Shown: one piece after another, positions 55,138 through 63,832 of the stretch
Position numbering within the stretch: the stretch's first letter is position 1
Layout: every line of letters starts with the position of its first letter
Assembly (NCBI GenBank): GCA_046349935.1
Contig: JAXMBK010000010.1
Span: forward strand, 310,001 to 374,000
Reading direction: 5' to 3'
Source: CAIXSC01 sp046349935
Lineage (GTDB): Bacteria > Planctomycetota > Planctomycetia > Pirellulales > Pirellulaceae
Length of the DNA: 64,000 nucleotides
Notes under the pieces: model-generated
Databases searched by the model: none
Seen by the model: the letters and a program-made list of their open reading frames with translations, nothing else
Told to the model about the DNA's origin: nothing
Made by a program: the position numbers and the translations under genes

Positions 55138-57643
55138 CAGCCTTGGTTTCGAACCGCAGCGCTTCGATTTTCAGTTCGCCGACGCTCGCCGCGACGACCA
55201 CGATCTCGTTCGCGATCCCGGTCGCGGCGAGCGGAATTGCAATGCCGTCGACTACTTCGGACGGGGCTCCACGCCAAGCGGCCAAGAGGCGACGGCCATC
55301 GTAGACGACGACTCCCAGAGAAGCCTTGGGGGTTCCGGCGCCGGCTGCGACCGACGTCGCCTTCAGTCGCAGGACGTGACGATCCTTATCGACAAATTGG
55401 CGCGGGTATAGTTCGCCCGTGCAGCCCGCCCAGCCGCCGTCGTTTCGCGTGAACGACATCACAAGCGTTGAATCGCCGAGCTTGCCCTTGCGTGCCACTT
55501 CGACCGTCGTTCCCTTCGCCGCGAGTTCCGTATCGGTCCACCACGTGGAAATGAGACTCGGATACTTGTCGGATCCAGAGAAGACGCGTTCGCTGCTTAG
55601 AAGCGTCTCGGGATCGTGGTCGATCGGCATGATCGCCGCAAAGGTGATGCACAACTGCGCGCCTTTCGTCCAGGATTGGGGCATCCAGGTCCATGCTTGG
55701 ATTTCGACCGAGGAAACTTTGCTTGCGCGGTCGACGTCCCCGTCGAGCGGCACTTCCACAAAACGCGGCCTGCCGTCGCACGGTAGGGGCGAAAGGACGC
55801 GATGGGCCTTGTCATATTGGATGAAGTGAGTTGTCAGCTGTTGCGTCGTTCCTTTGGCGTTGTCGTACACTCCGACAACGAAGGGAAGCTGATCATTCGG
55901 TTGTGGAGATTTAGCCCAGACTTGCAGAACCAGCTTTGAAGGACCTTCAGGAATCGCCGCCGGTTCCTCGAGTATCACGACGGCTTTGAAGTCCTTTTTC
56001 TCGAAATCATCCTGATCTCGTCGAATCTCGATTCGCTTATATGGAATCTCGCCCGATTCGTCGCGGTTGACGGTGAAGCCCGTGTGGTCTTCGTCGACGA
56101 TGAGTCCGCCGCGGAACAGGTGGTTGTCGACGCGTTGATAACGAAATCCGCGCAGCGAGGAGACGACGACCATATCGCGATCGATCGGGCCCATCGCCAA
56201 CTCGGGATTGAGATTCCGGTCGTCGTCGAGTAGCAGTCGACTCGCCTGAGAGAAAATGGCATCCAGCGTCTGTTGGTGGGGCCTATCCACCTCATTGACC
56301 GGTTCAAAGTAGGGGTCGCCCGTTTCGGGAACGGCGATGTGCAAGAGGTGCGCGACGCGCGGTGCGATCCCCAGTTCGTCCTCGATCGGCTTCGAGTACC
56401 TGTCTGGAAACATGACGGTGGCTGAATAGTCGCCTTCGCGGTTCGGATTCAAATCAGTCACCAGCCCTCCTACCACCGCATTCGCCCGCAGCAACTCGAC
56501 GCTAGCCGCCAGATTCTTCGCGTCGTCCGATAAACTCTCGGGGTACACCAAATCGCCCGATCTCATCGTCGAGGGCTGATGGACGAGGCTGGCCGCGGGC
56601 GGTTCTATGGTCGCCTGTCCCGGTTCGGCTTTCACGCGACACAGATCAGCAATCATCCAAAGCGGCGCGTGGTATTTCACCGCGGCCAAACGCGAGATTG
56701 TCCGCACGGTCACTTCCTGTCCCGCCAATCCCGTCAACATCGGCGAATGACCATTCGCCGCGAACGGTGTTGGCGACGACGTTCGAACTCCCAGCGGCGT
56801 CATGAACATCACGCCCAAACTTCCTTCGACGCCGTGCCCGCCGAGGTACGTGAATCCAAAGGGCGGCCGAGCCGACTCAAACTGCTGCGCGTCCACCACC
56901 GAATGCTCCGCCGTCTTGTTCGGCAGTCGACGGCCGAACGCATTTGACAACCAATCCTCGTACTTGAGCCAGAAGGACGCATCGTCGACGAACACCTCGG
57001 GATCATCGATCAACCGTAGCGGCGCGACTTCTTCTGCGACCTCCTCGGAATTGTTTCGCTGCTGAAGCCGTTCGTTGATGTGGGCGACTTGTTCGCGAAC
57101 CTTCGCCAATTGCGGATGCGATGCGTAAACGTCGGTCGGCAAGACGCCGACCAGCAACTTGACGTCGTAGCCGCATTCGGCAAGCCGTCCAGCGAGTTCT
57201 AATGCGTCCGGAACGGGGTGCTCCAGCGAGTTCGGCGCTGGATACTCGTTGCCAGCGATCAGCAACGCGGCGGGGCGTTGCCGAGCGAAATCGAGTCGAT
57301 CTTCCCAGGTCCAGACGCGGGGCGCGATGAGCGACTGAATCACATCCTCGCTATAGTTCGGCGCGGGCGTCCCGCTGGCCGGCCCATTCGTGGCGCCGGC
57401 GCCCACACCGTTCGACGTTCCGACTGGCGACTCCGCGCCGCCGTTCGTGCCTGCGCCGCTTGCCGGAACTGGATCGCGTCCTGCCCCTGTGCGCTGGCCG
57501 CCGTCGGACGCGTTTGGCTTTAGCGTCGAGTCGCTCGCGCCGCTCGCAGTAGACGTCTCCGATCGCGAACACCCGCTCGCTGCCAATGTTGCCAACACGA
57601 CGGCCGTCCCGAGAATCTGCACATACTGACTGATGATTCGCAT
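55124..57643 (-). CDS. Caspase-like (C14-type) lipoprotein
   Basis: An 839-aa protein. LAASGC (C25) is a clear lipobox, so it is a membrane-tethered lipoprotein. After a Gly/Ser/Asn-rich linker (about 26-95) comes a caspase/metacaspase-like domain: AALLIAGNEYPAPNSLEHPVPDALELAGRLAECGYDVKLLVG, the His motif FTYLGGHGVEG (H270) and the Cys motif MIADLCRVK (C335). Residues about 480-839 are beta-rich and could be accessory or binding domains. GGAGGAG lies 8 bases before ATG 57643. It is the third gene of the operon, 35 bases after the membrane protein. Catalytic activity and target are unknown. Confidence 0.8.
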   Translation of the reverse strand: MRIISQYVQILGTAVVLATLAASGCSRSETSTASGASDSTLKPNASDGGQRTGAGRDPVPASGAGTNGGAESPVGTSNGVGAGATNGPASGTPAPNYSEDVIQSLIAPRVWTWEDRLDFARQRPAALLIAGNEYPAPNSLEHPVPDALELAGRLAECGYDVKLLVGVLPTDVYASHPQLAKVREQVAHINERLQQRNNSEEVAEEVAPLRLIDDPEVFVDDASFWLKYEDWLSNAFGRRLPNKTAEHSVVDAQQFESARPPFGFTYLGGHGVEGSLGVMFMTPLGVRTSSPTPFAANGHSPMLTGLAGQEVTVRTISRLAAVKYHAPLWMIADLCRVKAEPGQATIEPPAASLVHQPSTMRSGDLVYPESLSDDAKNLAASVELLRANAVVGGLVTDLNPNREGDYSATVMFPDRYSKPIEDELGIAPRVAHLLHIAVPETGDPYFEPVNEVDRPHQQTLDAIFSQASRLLLDDDRNLNPELAMGPIDRDMVVVSSLRGFRYQRVDNHLFRGGLIVDEDHTGFTVNRDESGEIPYKRIEIRRDQDDFEKKDFKAVVILEEPAAIPEGPSKLVLQVWAKSPQPNDQLPFVVGVYDNAKGTTQQLTTHFIQYDKAHRVLSPLPCDGRPRFVEVPLDGDVDRASKVSSVEIQAWTWMPQSWTKGAQLCITFAAIMPIDHDPETLLSSERVFSGSDKYPSLISTWWTDTELAAKGTTVEVARKGKLGDSTLVMSFTRNDGGWAGCTGELYPRQFVDKDRHVLRLKATSVAAGAGTPKASLGVVVYDGRRLLAAWRGAPSEVVDGIAIPLAATGIANEIVVVAASVGELKIEALRFETKAAPHP

Positions 57644-57678
57644 GACTCTGCTCCTCCGCGTGATGAATTCGTTGGCCG

Positions 57679-58827
57679 CTACGATCGCTTGTACGGGTAC
57701 ACATAAATCTCGAGAGAATAGGGTGCATCTTGGAACTCGCTTCGCAACGCGCCGTTCAAGATCGACTCGATTCTGGCTCGCGAGGCCGCGTCGGCGGCGT
57801 TGGCCGAGTCTTGCAGTTCGAGTATCTCGGGGACGGTCAGGAGCGATGCGAGCATCTCCGGCCGTCCAATCGGGTCCAGCGTCAGCGACTTGGTCGGCTG
57901 GTCCGCTGACACGACGAGCAGATACAGGCTGTGGCCCACATACGAGCCGACGCCGATCTTGACGCTCTCTTGCGGCTGCCCCTTCTCCGTGCGTCCCACC
58001 AAGTACACCGCATCTTCGATCTGCAGGATCCAGCGATGACGATCCGTCTCGCCGACGCGCGGGACAAAAGTCCATTCGCTTCCGGGCGACATGGCGTCCT
58101 GCGGACCGCGCGTCATCGAGCCTGGAAAGGAGGTGAGTGCGCTCGAATCGTTCCAAACCACGGAGGCGAGCGCTGGATCTCGTTCTCGCAAGAAGGGGAT
58201 CGCGATCACGGCGACGACTGCCGCGGCCGCCAAGCTCGCCACGACCCCCAGCGTCCGGCGCGACATGCCGCGCGGCGGCAGACTGGGCGTCGCGGGGGCC
58301 GATTTGGGAACCGTCGGCGCGCTCGGCGCAGCCGTACCTGCCTCCGCCTCGACGGCGTTCAGACGCAGCAGCTTCTCCTTCACTTCGGCCCACACGGCGG
58401 CATGATCAACGTCGTCCTCGTCCTCCCAATCGTCATCAATCCAGTCGTTGTACGGCCCCTCTTCCACCCGCCCGGCGCCCGACGTCGCGGCTAGGCTTGC
58501 CAGGTCTGGCGGCGGAAGCACGAGTGCGCGCGACGCACTCGACTCCGCGCCGCCCGCTGCGGCGCGGAGCGGCGTCGCCTGATCGCCGGTGCAGGCGTCG
58601 AACATCAGGCGCGCGATGTCGGAGTCGCCGACAAGCTGCTCGAAGCGCGCTCGCGCCGCCGCGTCCGCTCGCCCCTCGACGCATTGTTCGAGCAACGTCT
58701 GCAGCTCGTCCTGGGAGGAAACTGGTTCATCTTCGGCGCGCACTCGCCGCTCCACTTCGCACTGCCGCAGGAGGCGTCGGAGGACGTCGTCGCTGAAGTT
58801 GGGTTGGTCGTGTTGAGAATTGGACAT
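57679..58827 (-). CDS. Single-pass membrane protein, candidate anti-sigma or sensor
   Basis: A 382-aa protein. Residues 1-190 are cytoplasmic, acidic and contain helical stretches plus a D/E-rich segment (NDWIDDDWEDEDDVDH); one TM helix at about 193-212 (GVVASLAAAAVVAVIAIPFL) follows RGMSRR; residues 213-382 lie outside. GGAG precedes ATG 58827. The layout (N-terminal cytoplasmic domain, one helix, external domain) is that of many anti-sigma factors, but I see no zinc-binding ZAS motif (HxxxCxxC). It is placed between the sigma fusion and the lipoprotein in one operon, 37 bases after the former. Confidence 0.78.
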   Translation of the reverse strand: MSNSQHDQPNFSDDVLRRLLRQCEVERRVRAEDEPVSSQDELQTLLEQCVEGRADAAARARFEQLVGDSDIARLMFDACTGDQATPLRAAAGGAESSASRALVLPPPDLASLAATSGAGRVEEGPYNDWIDDDWEDEDDVDHAAVWAEVKEKLLRLNAVEAEAGTAAPSAPTVPKSAPATPSLPPRGMSRRTLGVVASLAAAAVVAVIAIPFLRERDPALASVVWNDSSALTSFPGSMTRGPQDAMSPGSEWTFVPRVGETDRHRWILQIEDAVYLVGRTEKGQPQESVKIGVGSYVGHSLYLLVVSADQPTKSLTLDPIGRPEMLASLLTVPEILELQDSANAADAASRARIESILNGALRSEFQDAPYSLEIYVYPYKRS

Positions 58828-58864
58828 GTTCGGATCTCCGCGTATTGAGTCGGACGGCTCGGGC

Positions 58865-60148
58865 TTACTTGAGGAACGGGTAGATGACTTTGCGAAATTC
58901 GCGCAACCAGCGTTTTCCCACATGAGGTTCGATGCCGAGCGACTCGAACACCTCGGAAAACGTTGCATCACCACGATTCAACACAGCGGTCAAAAACTGT
59001 CGAATTGGTTCCGGCTGGTTGGCGATGGCTTTGTTCAAGTAATTTTGGAAATCCTTGAGTGCCGCGAGCTGCGCCGGGTCGTCCACACGGATGGCCACGA
59101 CGGAGGTTGCGCCGAGTTCATCAGTCTTGGCCGTATCCATGGCGGCGAGCGGCTTTTTAGCTTTGTTGCGCCACCGGGACTTCAGAAAGTTGCCGGTGCA
59201 GACGGCGATCCAGGCGTCGAGTCGTCCATGTCGGAACTCGCGGATCTTCGTGTACAGATGGAAGACCAACTCCTGAACGACGTCGTCGAGGTGGTCCCAG
59301 TCGGGTCGATTCGCCTCGATAGACTTGGTGAACCGCTGTCGCAACAGTCTCTCGAATTGGTCAATCGCCGCTCCCTGTCCCTCGCGCAGCCCGAACACCA
59401 GCTGTTCTTCGTCGGTGGAAGGGCGCAAGGAAACCACCAGTACGTCGTCGTCCTGCACATGGTGATTGGCCTTGAGGTCCTGCTCATGGGCGTACAAGAG
59501 CTGGCTGAAGAGCGTTTTGTCCGGGGGGAGTTGCTGAATGTTCTGCTTCACCTTGTCGAAGTGTGTCTGCGGTTGATCCCCCGACTGGTCGAACAGACCG
59601 TCGGTGGCGACGACGAGTTCCGCGGCGGGTGCAAACGGAAACTGGAGAACGTCGCCGGGACTGCTAGAGACAAACCTCTCTATCCCCTCGCCGAGCAAAA
59701 AGGCGGTGCGCGCGAGCGCTCGTGTCGGCGGCGCGAGGGGGGCTGGACCGACGACGGCGGACTTCGGATGGACGACGCCGTTCGACTGTGCATTGACGTA
59801 GATCAGCACTGCGTGCACGTTAATCCCGTCCGGCATGATCTTTTCTAGTTCAGCGTCGAGCTGCCATTTAAGGTCTTCGATATCGACGGGCGGGGGCAGT
59901 TTTGCACACAGCGAGCGAAACAAGGCGGGGACGCCCTTTCCCAGCAGGGCCGCTGGTTCCCCATGCCCCGTTACATCGCCGACCAGCACGGCGTAGGAAC
60001 CATCGGGGAATCGGTGCCTCACGAGCAGGTCGCCTCCCCGATTGCCGCTGTGCGGTTTCTGGTAAGTCCGGCAGGTCAGGCGCCCCAGACGCTTCAAACC
60101 ATGGATGGGGCGTGGTTTGAAATGTCCTGTCGGCTGTTGTGGATTCAT
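58865..60148 (-). CDS. PP2C-type phosphatase fused to ECF-like sigma factor
   Basis: A 427-aa protein. Residues about 25-243 form a SpoIIE/RsbU-type PP2C phosphatase with metal-binding motifs GGD (38-40), GDVTGHG (57-63), ATDGLFD (181-187) and DDDV (233-236). Residues 262-335 match sigma region 2 (IDQFERLLRQRF, DDVVQELVFHLYTKIREF, DAWIAVCTGNFLKSRWRNKAKK); residues 360-425 look like region 4 with a HTH (RQFLTAVLNRGDATFSEVFESLGIEPHVGKRWLREFR). A fusion of these two modules would let phosphatase activity and promoter recognition share one polypeptide. GGGAG lies 9 bases before ATG 60148. It heads the operon. The sigma assignment is by motif and needs profile confirmation. Confidence 0.82.
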   Translation of the reverse strand: MNPQQPTGHFKPRPIHGLKRLGRLTCRTYQKPHSGNRGGDLLVRHRFPDGSYAVLVGDVTGHGEPAALLGKGVPALFRSLCAKLPPPVDIEDLKWQLDAELEKIMPDGINVHAVLIYVNAQSNGVVHPKSAVVGPAPLAPPTRALARTAFLLGEGIERFVSSSPGDVLQFPFAPAAELVVATDGLFDQSGDQPQTHFDKVKQNIQQLPPDKTLFSQLLYAHEQDLKANHHVQDDDVLVVSLRPSTDEEQLVFGLREGQGAAIDQFERLLRQRFTKSIEANRPDWDHLDDVVQELVFHLYTKIREFRHGRLDAWIAVCTGNFLKSRWRNKAKKPLAAMDTAKTDELGATSVVAIRVDDPAQLAALKDFQNYLNKAIANQPEPIRQFLTAVLNRGDATFSEVFESLGIEPHVGKRWLREFRKVIYPFLK

Positions 60149-60477
60149 GTGTTAGGTCTCCCTTTACTTCTACAGACGCGACCTGAACGCCCCAGGGAAA
60201 AGAATTCTTCGGAATATTTCGGAGGCGGCGTCGTCCCCAGCGGGTTCGGCCCTGCGCGCCGTGCGACAGTTACGAACCCCAAGCCGTCCCATCCAATGAC
60301 ACTTGCGAGCCTCCCTACCACCCCACTAGAAGTAATAGAGCGAAGCGGCCCTTTTTTTCACGTTCCTCCAAGAAAATGCTTAGGCTCGCTCCCTCCGACC
60401 CGCGTCTTTCCTGTCGGCACGATGTCGTCGCCATGTCAGATCTCGGTCACACTCACGTTCCAGGAGCCACTTCCAAC
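60149..60477. other. Divergent intergenic region, 329 bases
   Basis: No gene seen. It must contain the promoters of the phosphatase-sigma operon (leftward) and the 60478 gene (rightward). A short purine-rich stretch and several AT-rich segments (AATATTTCGG, CCCTTTTTTTCACG) are visible, but I could not identify a convincing -35/-10 pair. Confidence 0.5.
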
Positions 60478-61629
60478 ATGAAGAAACCACTCCGCCTCGT
60501 CGCCTGCGCGCTGCTCTCGGTGGCCGCCCCGCCGCTCGCCGCCGCCGCCCCGCCCTCCGTCCGTCAAACGGATGCGCCTCGAGCCGATGCCTTGCAAAAC
60601 GACGCCGCTCAACCCGACGTCCCTCAACCCGAAGCCGCGCGGCCGCTTACGCCCGAGGCGCGAAGGGCGGCGGCCCGCTGTCTAAAGCTGACGCTCGCCT
60701 GCCAGCTCAACGATGGCGCCATCGTCCAGGTCGCTCACGCCGGTCCCCAGGCGCCGGTGCTCATCGTCCCCTACTTCGGCCACTACGTAGCGCTGGCCTG
60801 GCTCGCGCATCACCAGCACACTCAGGATGTGGGAAGCCTCGCCGCCGCCGAAAAGTGGCTTCGCTGGTGCGCTTCCCACCAAGAGCAGGACGGCTATTGG
60901 AACCACTGGGAGGGGACCCGCAGCCAATACAAGAGCCTCAAGGACTGCGACGCCTGGGATAGTTCGGCCGCTCTTTACCTGCTTGTGCTCGACCGCTTCA
61001 CGGCGGCGGGCGGCAAAGCCTCGCCCGACATGCTGACCGCCGCTCAGAAGTCGCTCGCGTGTCTGGAGCGATTGGTCGACGAGAGCGGCCTGACGATCGC
61101 CAAGCCCGATTCCCCGGTCTTGTTCTTGATGGACAACGTCGAGTCGGCGGCGGGTGCACGAGGGGCAACCGAGCTGTTCGCGCGCCTTGACCGGCTCGAA
61201 GAGAAGCAGCGCGCAGAGAAGCTCCACGCGCGACTCGCACGCGCCTTGCCCAGCTACTGGGATCCGGACCAAAGCGTCTATGCCTGGGCTCGTCATCCGT
61301 CCGGCAAAGCGGATGTGCGTCTCACCAAGGCCTACCCCGACGCCCTAGCGCAACTGTTCGCCGTCGCTCATCTATCCCCCAACGCCGACCTCTTCGATAT
61401 GCTCGCCGCACGTTTCGAACCCGACGCCGGACCGATGGCGGCGGTGGGGGTCGAGCGATGGGCGATGGCCGCGAGCGAGCTCGGCGGCGACCGAGCCGAC
61501 GCATGGCGCGGCAAACTAATTCACGAGATCAACCAATTCGGCCCCGACGTCTACTCGTACCGACCCGCCGTCGCTCTTCTCGCGCTGCTCGACGGCGGAG
61601 GTGTGCTCAAGCCCCAAACTCAACCGTAA
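60478..61629 (+). CDS. Secreted all-helical protein, possibly glycoside-hydrolase-like
   Basis: A 383-aa protein. Signal peptide about 1-22 (MKKPLRLVACALLSVAAPPL), an Ala/Asp/Gln-rich linker to about 55, then an alpha-rich domain with repeated Trp/Tyr helices (YVALAWLAHHQHTQDVGSLAAAEKWLRWCASHQEQDGYWNHWEG, WDSSAALYLLVLDRF, SYWDPDQSVYAWARH) suggestive of an (alpha/alpha)6 barrel as in several glycoside hydrolase and epimerase families. No catalytic signature is certain. AGGAG lies about 11 bases before ATG 60478. The upstream frame to 60376 is not supported by a signal peptide. Confidence 0.7.
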   Translation: MKKPLRLVACALLSVAAPPLAAAAPPSVRQTDAPRADALQNDAAQPDVPQPEAARPLTPEARRAAARCLKLTLACQLNDGAIVQVAHAGPQAPVLIVPYFGHYVALAWLAHHQHTQDVGSLAAAEKWLRWCASHQEQDGYWNHWEGTRSQYKSLKDCDAWDSSAALYLLVLDRFTAAGGKASPDMLTAAQKSLACLERLVDESGLTIAKPDSPVLFLMDNVESAAGARGATELFARLDRLEEKQRAEKLHARLARALPSYWDPDQSVYAWARHPSGKADVRLTKAYPDALAQLFAVAHLSPNADLFDMLAARFEPDAGPMAAVGVERWAMAASELGGDRADAWRGKLIHEINQFGPDVYSYRPAVALLALLDGGGVLKPQTQP

Positions 61630-61940
61630 GATGACGCACTTGCGTCGTCCCCTCGCGGCTCGGTGAGCTCGGTGGCTAAAGAAAATCCCTTGGTGGGCCC
61701 GCGCTCGCAGAGCCTCGCTTGGCCCACCCTACTCGCTTCGCTCTCTGCTCGGTGAGCTCTGTGAACTCGGTGGCTAAAGAAAATCCCTTGGTGGGCCCGC
61801 GCTCGCAGAGCCTCGCTTGGCCCACCCTACTCGGTTCCCTATCTGCTCGGTGAGCTCGACGGCGGAGGAAATCCCTTGGTGGGCCCGCGCTCGCAAAGCC
61901 TCGCTTGGCCCACCCTACTCGCTTGGCCCACCCTACTGCC
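61630..61940. repeat. Family C element, three spaced copies
   Basis: Copies of GGTGGGCC...GGCCCACCCTAC begin at 61692, 61790 and 61878 (spacing 98 and 88), each preceded by a shared leader (GGTGAGCTC... TGGCTAAAGAAAATCCCTTG; shortened in the third). A fourth partial right arm repeats at 61921-61937. No gene is present in this 320-base stretch. Here the spacers do not match a neighbouring gene's 3' end, unlike the array at 24616. Confidence 0.85.
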
Positions 61941-61950
61941 GTTAGGCAGC

Positions 61951-63747
61951 TCAGAGGCTGCGCAAGAAAGAGGTGAGGTCGGACAGCTCGGCGTCGCTCA
62001 GTTCGCGCTCCAACTGGTGGCCGTGCTTGCGGAACACTTCGTTCAAGTCGGCGGCGCTGTTGTCGTGGAAGTACGGCGCTCGCTGGCCTACGCCGCGCAG
62101 CGAGGGTGGATTGAAGTGCGTGTTGCCCTCTTTATCGTGGATGCCGACGTCGTACGTCTTGGGCGTCGTGTAGGTCGGCGGAGCGTGGCAGCGGACGCAC
62201 TGCAAGTTCTGAAACAACGTCTGTCCGCGACTCACGGACTCCTTGTCCTGCACGCCGCGCAACGCGTCGACGGACGGCGGCGACTCGAGCGTCTCGATGT
62301 AGGCGGCCAGCGCCGAGACGACCGGTTCGCTCGGCTCCTTGTTCGCTTGCATCGTGTTCACCAGCGACTTGCGAATCTGTTCGGGCAACGTCGCCGACGT
62401 GGCGGCCCAGGCGAACGGCGCCGTGTCGGCGCGTCCCAGCAACGTCAGCACGCGTTTCGGCGCACCGAACGATTTGTCGCTGAAGTTGTCGTTGAGCTGC
62501 CCGTTGGTGTGGCCGTCCGTATGGCAGCTCTGGCAGCTCATCCAACCGTCGTGCGACAACCCGCCGTCGTAGAACAACAGTTCGCCGCGGTCGACCAGCG
62601 TGAGTTCCGGCTGCGGGCCCAACGACAATTCCGAAAGCGACTCGCGGTTGGCGATGTCCACTCGCGAAATGCTGTCGCCGAACGTGTTGGCGACGAACGC
62701 AAAGCGGCTATCGCGAGTGGCAATCACGGCGGTCGGGCGCTTGCCTACCGGCGTTCGTTCCAGGCTGAAATCGGCTTCTTTGCCGCTGGCGATTTCGGAG
62801 ACGCCGCCGAGCGTCACGAGGGCGACGCCGTCGGGGGTGAAGGCCAGTCCCGACGGGTCGGCCGTCGCGCTGCCCGCATGTCCCAGAGGATGCATGTGGC
62901 CGCCCGAGAACAGATCGCCGCCGCCCGCGAGCACTCGGTCGAGCTTGAGCCACCGCAGGTCGTTCGACATCAAGAGTCCCCAGTGGACGTCGTTGCGGAT
63001 CGTGTGCGCGATTTCGTTGAGCATCTGGTGAGCGACGACCAGCGACTTGCCGTCGTGGCTGATCGCCAGCCCGCGGATATTGTGTCCCGGAAACTCGCGC
63101 ACGCCCAACACCAGGGGCGCCGCCGCTCGGTTGGTCACGTCGAGCACCACGAGTTTGCCGGCGAAGGCGTCGGCCACGATCAGGCGCTGGTCGTCCTGGG
63201 CGAGCACCATGCGGCGCGGAGCGAAAGGGAGGTCGAGCGTCTGGGCGACGCGCGCCGGCGCGGCAGGGCCGGTCGGCAGTTCGACGACCGTGAGTCGTCG
63301 CGACCACAGCGAAGTGACGTATGCGAACCGACCATCGCGCGTCGCCGTGACGCTCACCGGATACTTGTTCACCGCCACTCGCTGCCGCACTGTGGCTTGC
63401 GGAGCGGCCGCGGTCGTGGAGGAAATGTCGACGATCACCAGTTCGTGAGCCGCCTCGTCGGTGACCAAGAGCGACCGCTGGTCGGGCGTCATCGCCATCT
63501 CGGACAGCAGTTTGCCGACCGGCGTTTCGGCGAGCACTTGGTTCTTGACGGGGTCGACGATCGAGAGGGTGCCCGAACGGCGATTGGCGACGAACAACAG
63601 CGACTCGTCGGCGGAGAGCGCCAGGGCCGTGGGGCGTCGCAGGGCGGGGGCCAGTTCCGCGGCGACGGTGAACGATGCACAGAACGACGCTGCGAGCAAT
63701 AAAGCTGCAAGCGAAGTAACCGCGCGAGTCGCAATTCGTCGTCCCAT
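61951..63747 (-). CDS. Secreted diheme cytochrome c protein with beta-propeller (paralogue of 30465-32270)
   Basis: A 598-aa protein. Signal peptide about 1-30 (MGRRIATRAVTSLAALLLAA). Propeller blades include LLFVANRRSGTLSIVDPVKNQ, FAYVTSLWSRRLTVVELPTG and LIVADAFAGKLVVLDVTNR. The C-terminal part has heme sites C405QSCH409 and C517VRCH521, the latter before FNPPSLRG, and a peroxidase-like fold. The two heme cysteine groups are 112 residues apart, exactly as in the paralogue. GGGGAGG precedes ATG 63747. Likely electron transfer outside the cytoplasm; partner unknown. Confidence 0.9.
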   Translation of the reverse strand: MGRRIATRAVTSLAALLLAASFCASFTVAAELAPALRRPTALALSADESLLFVANRRSGTLSIVDPVKNQVLAETPVGKLLSEMAMTPDQRSLLVTDEAAHELVIVDISSTTAAAPQATVRQRVAVNKYPVSVTATRDGRFAYVTSLWSRRLTVVELPTGPAAPARVAQTLDLPFAPRRMVLAQDDQRLIVADAFAGKLVVLDVTNRAAAPLVLGVREFPGHNIRGLAISHDGKSLVVAHQMLNEIAHTIRNDVHWGLLMSNDLRWLKLDRVLAGGGDLFSGGHMHPLGHAGSATADPSGLAFTPDGVALVTLGGVSEIASGKEADFSLERTPVGKRPTAVIATRDSRFAFVANTFGDSISRVDIANRESLSELSLGPQPELTLVDRGELLFYDGGLSHDGWMSCQSCHTDGHTNGQLNDNFSDKSFGAPKRVLTLLGRADTAPFAWAATSATLPEQIRKSLVNTMQANKEPSEPVVSALAAYIETLESPPSVDALRGVQDKESVSRGQTLFQNLQCVRCHAPPTYTTPKTYDVGIHDKEGNTHFNPPSLRGVGQRAPYFHDNSAADLNEVFRKHGHQLERELSDAELSDLTSFLRSL

Positions 63748-63832
63748 GTCTGCACCTCCCCAAGTCGTTCGACGGCAACGCATCCGAGCATGCTAATGTC
63801 GCACAGAGCTCGATTCGGGGCAAGAAAGAATG

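Noticed and set aside
57644..58393. 250-residue N-terminal extension of the caspase-like protein
   Set aside because: It overlaps the membrane-protein gene in another frame; the lipobox and a strong ribosome site fix the start at 57643.
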